From Rhynochetos jubatus (Eukaryota > Chordata > Aves > Eurypygiformes > Rhynochetidae), in the NCBI GenBank assembly GCA_027574665.1, contig CM050649.1, forward strand, positions 59,920,150-59,984,149: a stretch of 64,000 nt of DNA, given 5' to 3'. The notes beneath the pieces are model-generated. The model worked only from the letters and a program-made list of their open reading frames with translations. It had not been told where the DNA came from and ran no database searches. This document shows, in pieces, positions 25,301-35,441 of the stretch. How positions within the stretch are numbered: position 1 is the first letter of the stretch; every line of letters starts with the position of its first letter. The translations under genes were made by a program, and so were the position numbers.

Positions 25301-28300
25301 TTGAGGAGATTCTAATGGAAAATATTCTCCTATATGTTTGTATGTCTTATATAAAGATAGAAGACTGAATTTCAGTTATTCAAATAGAAATACTACTTAT
25401 TTGAAATGCTTTTGTTTTCAAATTGGACATTCAGCAGTATGAATCCAATATAAACCGTAACAGATGGAGGGAGAAGTTGCTATGACCTTAGAGAAGGAAG
25501 TAGTGCAGAAAAGAAACAATGGCAATAAGATGCTTTTTATGCAATCTGTCCTCATAATTACAGACCAAAAGACATGATCCTATGATTCTTTAGTAACAAC
25601 TCTGCAGATGACATTCTTTATCAGAGGACAAATGCTGCTAGTTGAGTTCTCAACCGAAAGTAAAAGGTGCATTTTCTTTATATAAACGTTATTGCTAAAT
25701 CTTATCCAACTTAACACAATTAATCAGCTACTTAGACCTCTAACAGTAGTTTTCTTCTCTCTTTATCCATAATTCCATGAAAAATAATATCACCCCATAA
25801 AGAAGTTGCATTATGCATACTGGTAAAATTTACGTTTTTTACCAAAATGTCTTAACATCATTCTTTTTCTTGAAGTATGAGAATGACAATTTCTGTTTTT
25901 AACTTCTTTTACATGACAGCATAAGTGATGGTGCCTAACTTTATACCAATTTAGTGTCTTAACTGACCTTTCCAATATTTCCCTTTGCAGAGTTACCATC
26001 AAAATGTTAATAATAAATGGAGGTCTTGGAATGCATCATAAAGTTTTTCAGGAGGGATGGAATTTTGCATTGCTGTATTTTAAAGCCTTATATGTGCAAA
26101 AAAACCCACAAATCCCACTCACTTCTCTGGGCTTTTTTATATCTCTTGTTCTGTTGGGGCAGCTTCTAATCTTTGGTACCTTTTTTTTTGGAAAATATGA
26201 AATTATTGATTAAATGGTCAGAGTAATACACTGAGCAAAATTTCTAGTGTGCAGTCTCATATTATTTTGCACTGGCTTTTTTAAAGGAGAGTGTAATATT
26301 AAGATCAAGATAGAGGTTTAGTAAAGGTGACATACAAATACATACATTCTTCCCATGGAAAAAAACCCACACAATTATTTGAGTTTTTCATAACTCCAGT
26401 ATTTCAGATAATTCCTCCCACCCATGAAAAATAGACTCAGTTTCTAACAAACAAGATCTATTTTGGTCAGAAGTGAGTATCTGTCCTGTTTCCACTCTTG
26501 ACAGCACCCTTTCTGACTCTTTCTCTCATCTGTCACACAAAGCAGTTTCACACAGACCATTCTGTTGAATGATGATTTACTTTTTGAACCTTCAAGCAAT
26601 ACTTTACAAGGAAACAATTGTGGCAGATTTTTGTGTCCATTGAATTTTCTTTTTTGATGTCTTATTACAATATTCATGGTTTTGAGATGTACTTGGTATA
26701 AACGTTTTTTGTGATTATCTGTTTTGCTGTGATGTAGTCATCCACAAAAGAGATTTATTACTTTATAATTCTTTTCGTAAGAAATAGTTTTTGGCATCCA
26801 AGGTAAATAAGTGTAACCCAAAGGCAAAGACTATTATACAGGTTCTGGTTCATGCAACTGAAACTTCATCTATAGTATTTATGCATTTTAAAAGCTCAGA
26901 CGTCATTAGAGAATAATCTTGGATAGACAACTGGAGTGTTGGTATGAGTAGCCTCTGCATGGCACATTTTATTTAGAAGTTTAAAACCTATGATATTTTG
27001 TCTTCTGACACAATGCTCAGATCATCTCTGAGACCTGACTAAAATAATTGTTACTCTACCATATTGACACTGGCAAAATCTTATTTCCAAATTGTATCAA
27101 AACTCCTTTATTGAGTTATATATATAACATGTTTATATATATAAAATCCATATTTAAGAGTTTTGTCTTTTGATTTGAAGCAGACATCTTATAATTAAGA
27201 TTGTATTAGCTGTGAAGAGATGCAAACAATGTTCTTAAGCCCTAAGTATTTAATAATTGTCCTGGGATGTTTCTTCAATCATAGTTTGTGTATTATATAC
27301 AAAACTGAGTGCCAAGGAATCAAATTTGCACTACTGTAAATTATTTGAGTTTTCTTCAATTTATTTTCTTCATATCCTGGTGCTAATGTTCTTAAAATTG
27401 AAAAAAAGTTATGTTGTTTCAATTTAAAATACCTTAGAATACTTTTTTTTTTTTTTTTTTTGCTTTTGCGATACAGTGAACTTCTAAGACATAAAGGCAA
27501 ATAACACAGTATTTTTCACTTCTTTAATGTAATAAGATTTTGTAATGGAGTTGCAAACCTCTAAAGCTTGCAAATGGTGCTTTTAATAGAGCTAATTTGC
27601 ATAACAAGGGTTCTGTACAATTCAATTTTTTAAAAGGGGAATTACTGAAACTTATTTTACTTTAGGTGTGAAACATTTGACACTATTGTCAAAACTCCTG
27701 CTCATTATCATCATAAATAGCATCTTTTTTCTTTTTCTTCTTCTTTTTTTTCTTTTCTTTTTTCTTTTTTATATTTTTCCTTAGGATAGCTTTTTATGCC
27801 AGCAGTGACTTGGCAGAGATTTTCTAAATCTGTCAGACTTGTCTGGAGCTCATGTGTTCTGTCTCAGTAAGTATTGTAAATAGTGTAATAGCTTGTTTGT
27901 AATTATAATGCTACATTGAAATGTAAGGTCAACTTGGATTTGAAAAATGTAACACGGTATAAGAAGATATATATTTGCTCATAGTTGCAGGTACCTCTGA
28001 ATATGGTATTTAAATGCTTTGGAAGATGTGTTGAGAACTGTCTTTTTGGTTTAAAATTTGGAAGGATGCGTTTGTGTTAACTGGTAGGAGAAAACAGGAT
28101 TGTTAACACCTATAAAGTAAGGAAAGAATTTCTTTGATCCAGCATAGGTCTTTTTATCATAATCAACCATTGTAGAAGAGAAAAGACACTCCTTCTCTGA
28201 AGTTATACATAGAAAAAAGAGGAACTTATGTTTTCATTCGGAAAAAACATGTTTTTGAATGAGAGTCTCACAACCATACATACTCTGAACAAATTATTTT

Positions 28301-31300
28301 TCTTTTTAAAACAAATGCTTTGAACTACTGAAAATACTGAGACATTAAAAAAGCCTCCAGTTTCTTTTTTTTTTAATGTCTGAGGCCTAATACAGTGAAG
28401 TCACAAATTGTTCCATGACACACATAGATTAGGGTGTCTGAAAGGCATAAGAAAGTTGATATATAAGGAAAAATTGTGGATATAACACAGGCTGATCATT
28501 ATTAAGGAGAAAATCGTTGAGAGAATTCTCAGAGAAAATGGGCTTGAAGGATATATAAGAGATCAATAATCATTCCAGTGGTAGGGAAAGATGACATCAG
28601 ACTGGGAAAAAGGCTAAAGACACATGAATAAGACATGAGCAGGCAGACTATGGGCAAGTGAAGGTTAATTATGAAAAAATCAGAAAAAAAATCATTTAGA
28701 GGAGCTATATGCTGAAACTTAAGTATAGTTTATATTTAACATATAAGATAAAAAAAAGGTGGGTTTTGGTTAAATTTAAGGAGGCAGATGTGTAAAAAAC
28801 CCCACTAGTCATTCATATTATTCATGTCTTAATGAAATGTAGAGTTCTGTATCTGAAGTTGTGTATTGACAGAATAAAACTTGATATACAAATTTGTAGA
28901 TAAGAGTTTTTATACATTAACAATTTTATAAATTTAAGACCCTAAAATTCCTAAATTGCATAAATAATAAGATTTTTGTGGACAGTTAGCCTGACCTTTT
29001 CTTGGAAAACTGTGCATAACAGCCACACTAATGTACAGCAGTCAAAAGTATGTCTCTTCAATTTAAAATTCTAACTTTCTTCTAATTATTACCTGTCACC
29101 TCTGTCATTTCTACACTACTTATTATATGTATCAACTTTCAGGTTATTCTGTAGTTTTAACCTTTGACATTTCTCTAATATTCTTCACTTCTCAGGTTTG
29201 ACTTTTGATTTTCTTGCCAGCACCAGCATGTTCCAGACTATCTGCGGCTTCCATCCCCTTTAGATTTAAGATTTCTACTATTATTCTGCTAATAGTATGA
29301 CACATACATATCAGATCTACAGCTGATCTTCAGCAATTATATAATATAGAGCCTGAATATCCCCAATCTGATCCATCAGTCCTGGGAGGATCAGCATGAA
29401 GTCACTATAATGCCACATACTCCAGTAGATGAGGAACAGACACTGCCGTAATACATGACTGCATACTTTCCTGTCTCACTTCAAGTAGAATTCAGGTCAA
29501 GACTAAGATACCTAAAGTCAGGTGTAAAATGTAAAATTATATATCTATGTTCTGTTGCAGTCAGGAGCCCTAGAAAACATATCAATCTTTTTATATGTCG
29601 CAGGTGTCCTACTTTGTTGACAGTTGCTGCTCAATAAAATGCAGGACCTCTGTGAGTATTCTATCTTACAGCCAGACATCTTAGATTTTTATGCAGTTCT
29701 CTTAGACTCTCTGGAGCTTTTAGAATTATGATATTTAGGCAACTGAATCCCATCCCTAACCAGTAAAGTCAATGGACATGAGAGGGTAATTCTCCTTACT
29801 CTGAAGGAAACATCTTTGGTTCAACGCTTTTGCCCACAGACGTGTGTCTAGAGCTATGCCCTACAGTATCCAGGACATCTGCGCAAGGCTGTCAGGTGTG
29901 ACATAAAGCTGGTGGGAGACATGCTCTTCTATTGCAGCAACTGGAGGGTTGGCAGAATACCTACAGGCATCAGATGTCTGTATTTGGACACTGGTTTGCT
30001 ATGCATGGGCAACTGAACTGAGTCTCTAATGGCTGAATTGTGCTCTTAATTCAGTGTTGCTTAGGTATCCTCTGACTTTGCTGGGGACTTAGTCATGCTC
30101 ACATCTAAACATCCAAACATAGGTATGTTTATTTTCCACTGAATGTTTAGCCTTTCAGCTTATTTGATTCCATGGTTCTATAATAATTCCATTCTGTATT
30201 GCAACAGAACATGTAGTCTCTCATCTACAACAGAATAAGAAATGTTTTACTGTACACCTTTAAAAACAGTTGTTTAGAACAGGTTAAAAAGGGTGCTCAT
30301 GTAAGAAAAAGAGAAAATATCTTTCTATTGTTAATTTCACTTTTAAACATTGACCTTTCCATGTAGAAGTGAAGTCAGTCTCTTTACAGTCTTACACTGG
30401 TTTGTCACCAGTTGGTTTTGAAAGTGCATAATGTGCAATGAGAAAATTTCTAAATTCTCAGGACTTTCCCATGAACAGAGAAAGCATTTTCCCACCCAAT
30501 TCTTTTAGAGGTTAGCTGTTTATCACTTTCTATAACAACTCAGTGATGGCTATAGAAGGCTGGTGGTTTTTAACCCTAAAACCTCAATAACAAGAATGAC
30601 AGCTTCATAATCCCCCCACAGAGAAGTAGAGGAGCTTATTGAAAAACAGGTTCCAGAAGGCAGAAAGGAACTGTCTTAAGTTCTAATTTATATACAAATG
30701 CATGTATATTTATATATCCTCCCTGAATAAATGACCAGCAAGTGCTAATGGCTGTGATCTGTTTTTCTCCCTAACACCTCTTTATCTCGGAAGGATTGCA
30801 GGGTAACATTACTTTAAATTAGTTTCCATATACTTATTCTTCTGGGACCTAATCAAACAGAGCCCATGTCTGTAAACTCAAACAGTGAATCTCTGCTAGC
30901 TTTGCTGGAGCGTTGACTTCCCCATCAGTCAAGCTCACATCTTTGGAAGCATAAGATGTTGGTTAACAGCACTGCTGGGCTGCAGAGGACTTTGCTGTGA
31001 GGGAACCTGCCACAGTGTTAAAAGGAAGAAATTTAATTTGTATGCATCTGGTTGAACCTGATAGGAAGGTAGGCATAGGGGCCATGTGATTTTAAAATAG
31101 TGTAGGGAGTTAACAAGAATAGGACCCTTCTTCCTTCTCAGAAACACAAGTAATTGACTGCTAGAGCTGCTTCTGTTGCGGGTATTGATCAGTGACAGTT
31201 AGAGATGTTCTTTACAATCACTCGTCCTGTGAGGCCTAATTAACAAAGGCTGGCTTGCTGAATTAGATAAAACTCAATGTCCACTGAAATTAATGTGATG

Positions 31301-32071
31301 CTGTCTAAGCGTCCTTCAACTATTAAGGGAAAATCAAGTTTAAGTGGAAGAAATGAGGGAAGTCCTGTTAGGGGCTAAAACAATTGTGACTGGAAAAGTG
31401 GATTAAGACAACAGTTTTGCAAGGACAATGCAGAGCCACAAAGACACTCTCTTCAAGAAAGGTGCCTCTTCTTTATTTTATATTTTTAATGGTGCTTATG
31501 CTATTTACTAGCAAAGAATCCTTCCCCCCCTCCCCCGGGAATTACTTAATTGCAGAATTAGAGACTGAGAAATTAGAGCTTTTAAAAATGAAACCACTTC
31601 TTGGTGATACGATAACACCCAGTATATGTATGGATATTACCTTGCTAGGTGGTCAAGAAACTGAGGTTCAGTATTTTGCATTTCACTGTAAAAGTAGAAT
31701 GAGTAATTGTAAAAAAAAGGTATGTCACTGATGAAAGGATGACTCTGGAGCAAGAAAAGCAGGTATCATTGAGACCCAGAGACCAATTTCCCTCACTCCT
31801 CCTGTCAGATCATAGTATGGAGTCATTTGCTTCACCATGAGATAAAATCAGTTACACAGGTTTTCCTGAAGCCACCAACACTAGAACTTTCAGGCTCAGT
31901 GTCGTAGATCCAGAGCAGAAGCAGGACACTAATCCTGCACTTAAACTGCAGTGCCAGTATAGGTTGTGAGCTCTGCAACCATAGTCCCCATATCGTCTGT
32001 GTGGAGGGTCCCTAACGGGGCGTTGGGTCCTACGTTATACACAGATTTACAAATCAGCTCTGAAAGGAGCC
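19365..32071. other. 12.7 kb non-coding, no gene recognised
   Basis: Long AT-rich block. It contains an A-rich low-complexity stretch near 23748-23802 (AAAAAC-type), a TA-rich stretch near 27115-27150, a T-run near 27443-27461 and a pyrimidine tract near 27722-27778. An octamer-like AATTTGCATAAC lies near 27594-27605. None of the short frames has a recognisable domain. Unrecognised old repeats could be present. Confidence 0.55.
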
Positions 32072-32298
32072 TGTTGTGGTTTAACTCCAGCTAGCAGAAT
32101 ACCACGAAGCCGCTCTCACAAATCCCCTCTCCCCTCCTCCAGTGGAGGGGAAGAATCGGAGAAAAAAAACAGATAAGGAAGCTCGTAAAACTGAGATAGG
32201 AACTATTTACTAGTTAAATCTAAATCAATATATACAGATACTACTACTAATAAATAATTAAAATACTAGAAAATAAAACATAATACAATATATACAGT
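32072..32298 (-). mobile_element. Outer family-B LTR, left half
   Basis: Complement of the 3' portion of a family-B LTR: it opens with TGTTGTGGTTTAACTCCAGC and runs through the purine-rich block and AT-rich core to 'caatatatacagt', where the plus-strand provirus begins. The missing part continues at 39707. It differs from the inner LTRs at scattered positions (for example CTAGCAGAA against CTAGCAAAA), so it is an older copy that served as landing site. Confidence 0.88.
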
Positions 32299-32494
32299 TG
32301 TGCTGGGTTCAGTCAGGAAAGGGCTAACTCCCTTTACTCTGGTTGCCAGGGAACTCTGTTGCTGGACAGTAAGTGAAAACATTGATAAGGCCTCAGCTGG
32401 TGCTGGGGATGGCTTGTACTAAACTCAAGGTCTTTTGTCCGCTTCGGATACTGTAGCTGACCCAGACTGACACAGGAAGTATTTCATCCCATAG

Positions 32495-32502
32495 TACGTC
32501 AT
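32495..32502 (+). promoter_or_regulatory. CRE/ATF-like site in 5' LTR U3
   Basis: TACGTCAT, a near match to the CRE octamer, is conserved in both proviral LTRs (second copy 39119-39126) and, with small changes, in the antisense LTR copies as ATGACGTA. Function is inferred from the motif only. Confidence 0.35.
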
Positions 32503-32871
32503 GTTCCGGTCTCTTTGGGTGGGGAAGAGGGTCCGGTAGCCATTACTCTTCCCTTCTCTCTCTCTCCCTTACTCCCTTGCTCGTCTCTCCGGGCACTTGC
32601 TAACCCTCCTGCGTTAGCTGCTTTGCCAGCTCCTGTGCTGGCTCATTCGTGTGGGAGCTGGTGGATTGTTTTGACTTTTCTGGCCGTGTTATCAGTGATA
32701 AGGTTAGCTCGGAATCTGCTGCGTAGGCTCCCGGGCTCCGGCGTTCAGGCCGCGGCTCTTGGGCTGCGATCGCTCTCGGGCTGTGGTTCTCGGGCTCTCT
32801 GGGTCTGATTTTCATTCCTCAACATCTGGGTGTGCATTGGTCAGTGGATGGTGGGAAATTGTATCATATTG

Positions 32872-32879
32872 TATATATT
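32872..32879 (+). promoter_or_regulatory. Candidate LTR TATA box
   Basis: TATATATT in the AT-rich core of the 5' LTR; the same motif is at 39485-39492 in the 3' LTR. An AGTAAA polyadenylation-signal variant follows at 32957-32962 (39570-39575), which would leave an R region of very roughly 70 bp. A second TATATATT at 32934-32941 is an alternative. Start site not determinable by reading. Confidence 0.3.
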
Positions 32880-33101
32880 GTACTATATGTTTCATTTTCT
32901 ACTATTTTAAGTATTTATTAGCAGTAGTACCTGTATATATTGATTTAGATATAATTAGTAAATAGTTCTTATCTCAATTTTACGAGCTTCCTTATTTCTT
33001 TTTCCTCTGATTCTTCCCTTCCACTGGAGGAGGGGAGGGGGATTTGTGAGAGCGGCTTCGTGGTATTTTGCTAGCCGGAGTTAAACCACGACAGTCCTTT
33101 T

Positions 33102-33119
33102 TGGCGCCCAACGTGGGGC
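33102..33119 (+). promoter_or_regulatory. Primer binding site, tRNA-Lys1,2 type
   Basis: TGGCGCCCAACGTGGGGC matches all 18 bases of the primer site complementary to tRNA-Lys1,2 known from several class II retroviruses. It primes minus-strand DNA synthesis. Unusually, eight bases (gtcctttt, 33094-33101) separate it from the LTR end. The stretch from here to the gag ATG is only 75 bases. Confidence 0.93.
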
Positions 33120-33194
33120 TCGAAGGGTTGAGATAAGAACAGATCTGATTACTGTGTGTTAAAGCAGATTGTGTGATAAGTATTGGTTATAGAG

Positions 33195-35366
33195 ATGTTG
33201 TGGTGGTTGGTCAGCACGTTAAGTTCTTGGATCTTTAAGTGGATGATAGAAAGGTGGGATTTACTGCCTTGGGTGCTCCTTATGATACTGATGATGTATG
33301 CTCTGACCAGATTGAAGAGTCTGATTTGGCTGGTCTGTATATTACTGGTTTGGGGAATAATCATGTATCTGTATGCAGTACTGGCAGCGTTTGCATGTTT
33401 TTCATGTAATGTCATAGGGACTTTCACTAATTATACCTTTTCCCTTTTCACTTCTGGGACACAGCCTGTAGAGGAGAAATCATTTAGTGGGTTGCATGTG
33501 AAGGAATTATTCAGTTGGGTGGATGTGTGGAAATTATTCCAATTTTCTCCCTCTTCTCTATGGTCAATGGCGCAAGTGTATGAGTATTTGGGAAATTTTT
33601 CATGGTCCCGGGGTGACCTATTGCTAGGGATCAGCTTGTTTCTGAATGTTCTTGTGCTCTTGTGTAAAGTTAAAGAAATGTTTTGGAATACTGCCCCATC
33701 TGCTACTGGTGTTTGGGGAAGAGGCAGGCCCTGTGTGCTGGCTTCATCCCCCATGGCTACATCACCGCTCACAAGTAGCCCATCCTCTGCACCGACTCCA
33801 CCCCCACGGCGACGTAAACGCCCCTTGACAGACACTACAGCCACTGCACCGCCTGCGCCACCTCCACCCCTGCAGCAACATCAACTCTTCTCTATGGACA
33901 CTGCAGCCACTGCACCGCCTGCGCCACCTATACCTCCGCAGCGATGGCAACTCCCCTCGACAGACACAGCAGCCACTGCACCCTCTGTGCTAGCTCCACC
34001 TCCCACTGTGGTTCCACCTCCCACAACAGTTCCACTTTCTGCTGCAGTTCCAGCTCCCAGTGTGACTCCACCTTCCACAACGGTTCCACCTCCTGCAACA
34101 GCTTCACCCTCCACTGTAGTTCCACCTGCCACTGCGGTTCCACCTCCTGCTGCAGCTCTGCCTCCCAGTGTGGTTCTGCCTCCCGCTGCGGCTCCACCTC
34201 CCACAGCAGCTCCGCCTCCTGCTGCAGCTCCACCTCCCACAACAGCCCTACACACTGCAGGGTGCAATGCAGCCGTGCAGACCCCTGTGTGGTACTGCCA
34301 GCATCAACCAGCACCAGTGTTAGTTGACCCAGTACAGAAAAAGAAATGGAAGCGTAAATCAGGGCGTCTGGTACAGGTCGATGGGGAGACAGCAGGGCCA
34401 TCCCAAGGGGCAGTGACAGGGACAGAGGATGAGAGTGATGCAGATATAACCATGCGATCTTTAGCCATGAAGGAGCTCCGGGATATCCGGAGAGACTTTG
34501 GCCGTCAGCAAGGTGAACATGTTATTACCTGGCTGCTCCGCTGCTGGGATAACGGGGCCAATAACATTGACTTAGAGGGCAGAGAAGCCAAGCAGCTGGG
34601 GTCACTTGCTAGAGAGAGTGGCATTGACAGAGGAGTTGGGAGGGAGACACAGAATGTAAGCCTCTGGAGGAGGCTTCTGGATGGTGTGAGGGAAAGGTAT
34701 CCCTTTAAGGAAGACATGCCATATCACGTACACAGATGGACCACCATGGAGAAAGCTATCCAGTATGTGAGGGAACTAGCTGTGCTAGAGTTAGTTTATC
34801 GTCATGATGGGAGGATAGATCCAGATAGAATCAGGTGTACACGACCCATGTGGCGGAAGTTAATGCAGAATGGGCCACCCTCGATAACCGCCGCATTTGC
34901 AGTATTCACTTGGGAAAGGGATGAAGACCCAATAGTGGAGGAGATAGTTCAAAAGTTCCGGGGATATGAGGACATTGTTTCTTCCCCCATGCGGGCCTGT
35001 GTCTCAGCTATAGAGGAGCTGTCCAAAGAGTTTAAACAATTCAGAAAGGAGATGTTCCAATCCCCACCTGCACAAGCCAGTGTCTCAGCCATTAGGAGAA
35101 AGCGTTCCTTTCCTCAAAGACAGGAATATAAAAGGTATCCATCACGCCGTACCCTGTGGTTTTACCTACGTGACCACGGAGAGGACATGAGGAAGTGGGA
35201 TGGAAAACCTACCTCGCACTTAGAGAAACGAGTATGTGAACTGAAAGGGAAAAAGCACACCAGTAAGGACTCTTCCAAGAAAACTGTTGCTCCCGTAGCC
35301 AAACAGCAGCAGAGCAATAATCCATCCCTCCAAGACATGAGTGACTGTGAATCAGGTAACTTTTAG
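33195..35366 (+). CDS. gag: Gag-like protein with N-terminal membrane domain
   Basis: 723 codons. The first ATG is at 33195 (purine at -3); the frame stays open a few codons upstream without another ATG. Position before pol and downstream of the primer site makes it Gag. Residues 1-160 are unusual: hydrophobic segments at about 23-37, 43-73 and 142-157, and N-glycosylation sequons N79-Y-T and N134-F-S. There is no Gly2, so no N-myristoylation. Residues about 175-350 are a proline/alanine/threonine-rich repeat. A basic KKKWKRK motif follows at 382-388. About residues 415-620 are helical, charged and Trp-rich, like a capsid, but I see no clear major homology region. The C-terminus is Lys/Arg/Ser-rich without CCHC knuckles; W655-K672 may be a remnant. 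It ends at TAG, in frame with pol. What the N-terminal domain does is unknown; membrane anchoring of assembly is a guess. Confidence 0.85.
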   Translation: MLWWLVSTLSSWIFKWMIERWDLLPWVLLMILMMYALTRLKSLIWLVCILLVWGIIMYLYAVLAAFACFSCNVIGTFTNYTFSLFTSGTQPVEEKSFSGLHVKELFSWVDVWKLFQFSPSSLWSMAQVYEYLGNFSWSRGDLLLGISLFLNVLVLLCKVKEMFWNTAPSATGVWGRGRPCVLASSPMATSPLTSSPSSAPTPPPRRRKRPLTDTTATAPPAPPPPLQQHQLFSMDTAATAPPAPPIPPQRWQLPSTDTAATAPSVLAPPPTVVPPPTTVPLSAAVPAPSVTPPSTTVPPPATASPSTVVPPATAVPPPAAALPPSVVLPPAAAPPPTAAPPPAAAPPPTTALHTAGCNAAVQTPVWYCQHQPAPVLVDPVQKKKWKRKSGRLVQVDGETAGPSQGAVTGTEDESDADITMRSLAMKELRDIRRDFGRQQGEHVITWLLRCWDNGANNIDLEGREAKQLGSLARESGIDRGVGRETQNVSLWRRLLDGVRERYPFKEDMPYHVHRWTTMEKAIQYVRELAVLELVYRHDGRIDPDRIRCTRPMWRKLMQNGPPSITAAFAVFTWERDEDPIVEEIVQKFRGYEDIVSSPMRACVSAIEELSKEFKQFRKEMFQSPPAQASVSAIRRKRSFPQRQEYKRYPSRRTLWFYLRDHGEDMRKWDGKPTSHLEKRVCELKGKKHTSKDSSKKTVAPVAKQQQSNNPSLQDMSDCESGNF
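33765..34262 (+). repeat. Proline-rich coding repeat in gag
   Basis: Imperfect in-frame repeats built on words such as 'gttccacctcccac' and 'gctccacctcc' spaced mostly by multiples of 12 bases, encoding P-P-P-x-x-x-V-P and A-P-P-P type units. A second, longer unit ('acagccactgcaccgcctgc', at about 33838 and 33905, and again in altered form about 33970) encodes T-A-T-A-P-P-A-P. Because the repeat is codon-periodic, long open frames also occur on the other strand here; those are artefacts. Confidence 0.85.
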
Positions 35367-35441
35367 AGGGGCCCTGCCTCCAGCCAGGTGGAGGAAAGGG
35401 ACAACCGTGTTTATTGGACTGTGTGGATTCGATGGCCTGGC
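35364..35441 (+). promoter_or_regulatory. Gag-pol readthrough site with pseudoknot
   Basis: The gag stop TAG (35364-35366) is the only stop between gag and pol, which share one frame. Ten bases downstream a perfect hairpin forms: CCTCCA (35377-35382) pairs with TGGAGG (35389-35394) around the loop GCCAGG (35383-35388). That loop is the exact complement of CCTGGC at 35436-35441, giving a possible H-type pseudoknot. Stop-plus-spacer-plus-pseudoknot is the arrangement known from gammaretroviral readthrough. The first ATG of pol lies beyond the protease catalytic Asp, which argues against separate initiation. Confidence 0.7.

Larger units (their letters stand above)
32299..33093 (+). repeat. 5' LTR
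   Basis: 795 bp, starts TGTGCTGGGTTCAG and ends TTAAACCACGACA (TG…CA). The U3 side has a GC-rich segment (about 32700-32810) and a CT-rich tract; then an AT-rich core and a purine-rich block ('ggaggaggggaggggg', about 33027-33042). Compared with the 3' LTR it carries 16 bp ('ggtgggaaattgtatc', about 32850-32865) where the 3' LTR has 5 bp. A 97-codon frame lacking an ATG and a 71-codon antisense ATG frame lie inside. Confidence 0.96.

Noticed and set aside
32515-32808. 97-codon plus-strand frame in the 5' LTR (and its twin at 39139-39432) with a hydrophobic segment
   Set aside because: It has no ATG (opens at TTG) and its identity in both LTRs follows from LTR duplication, so it is not evidence of a gene.
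33881-34401. Long minus-strand and alternate plus-strand frames across the gag proline repeat
   Set aside because: They are codon-periodic shadows of the repeat, low in complexity and inside a clear sense gene.
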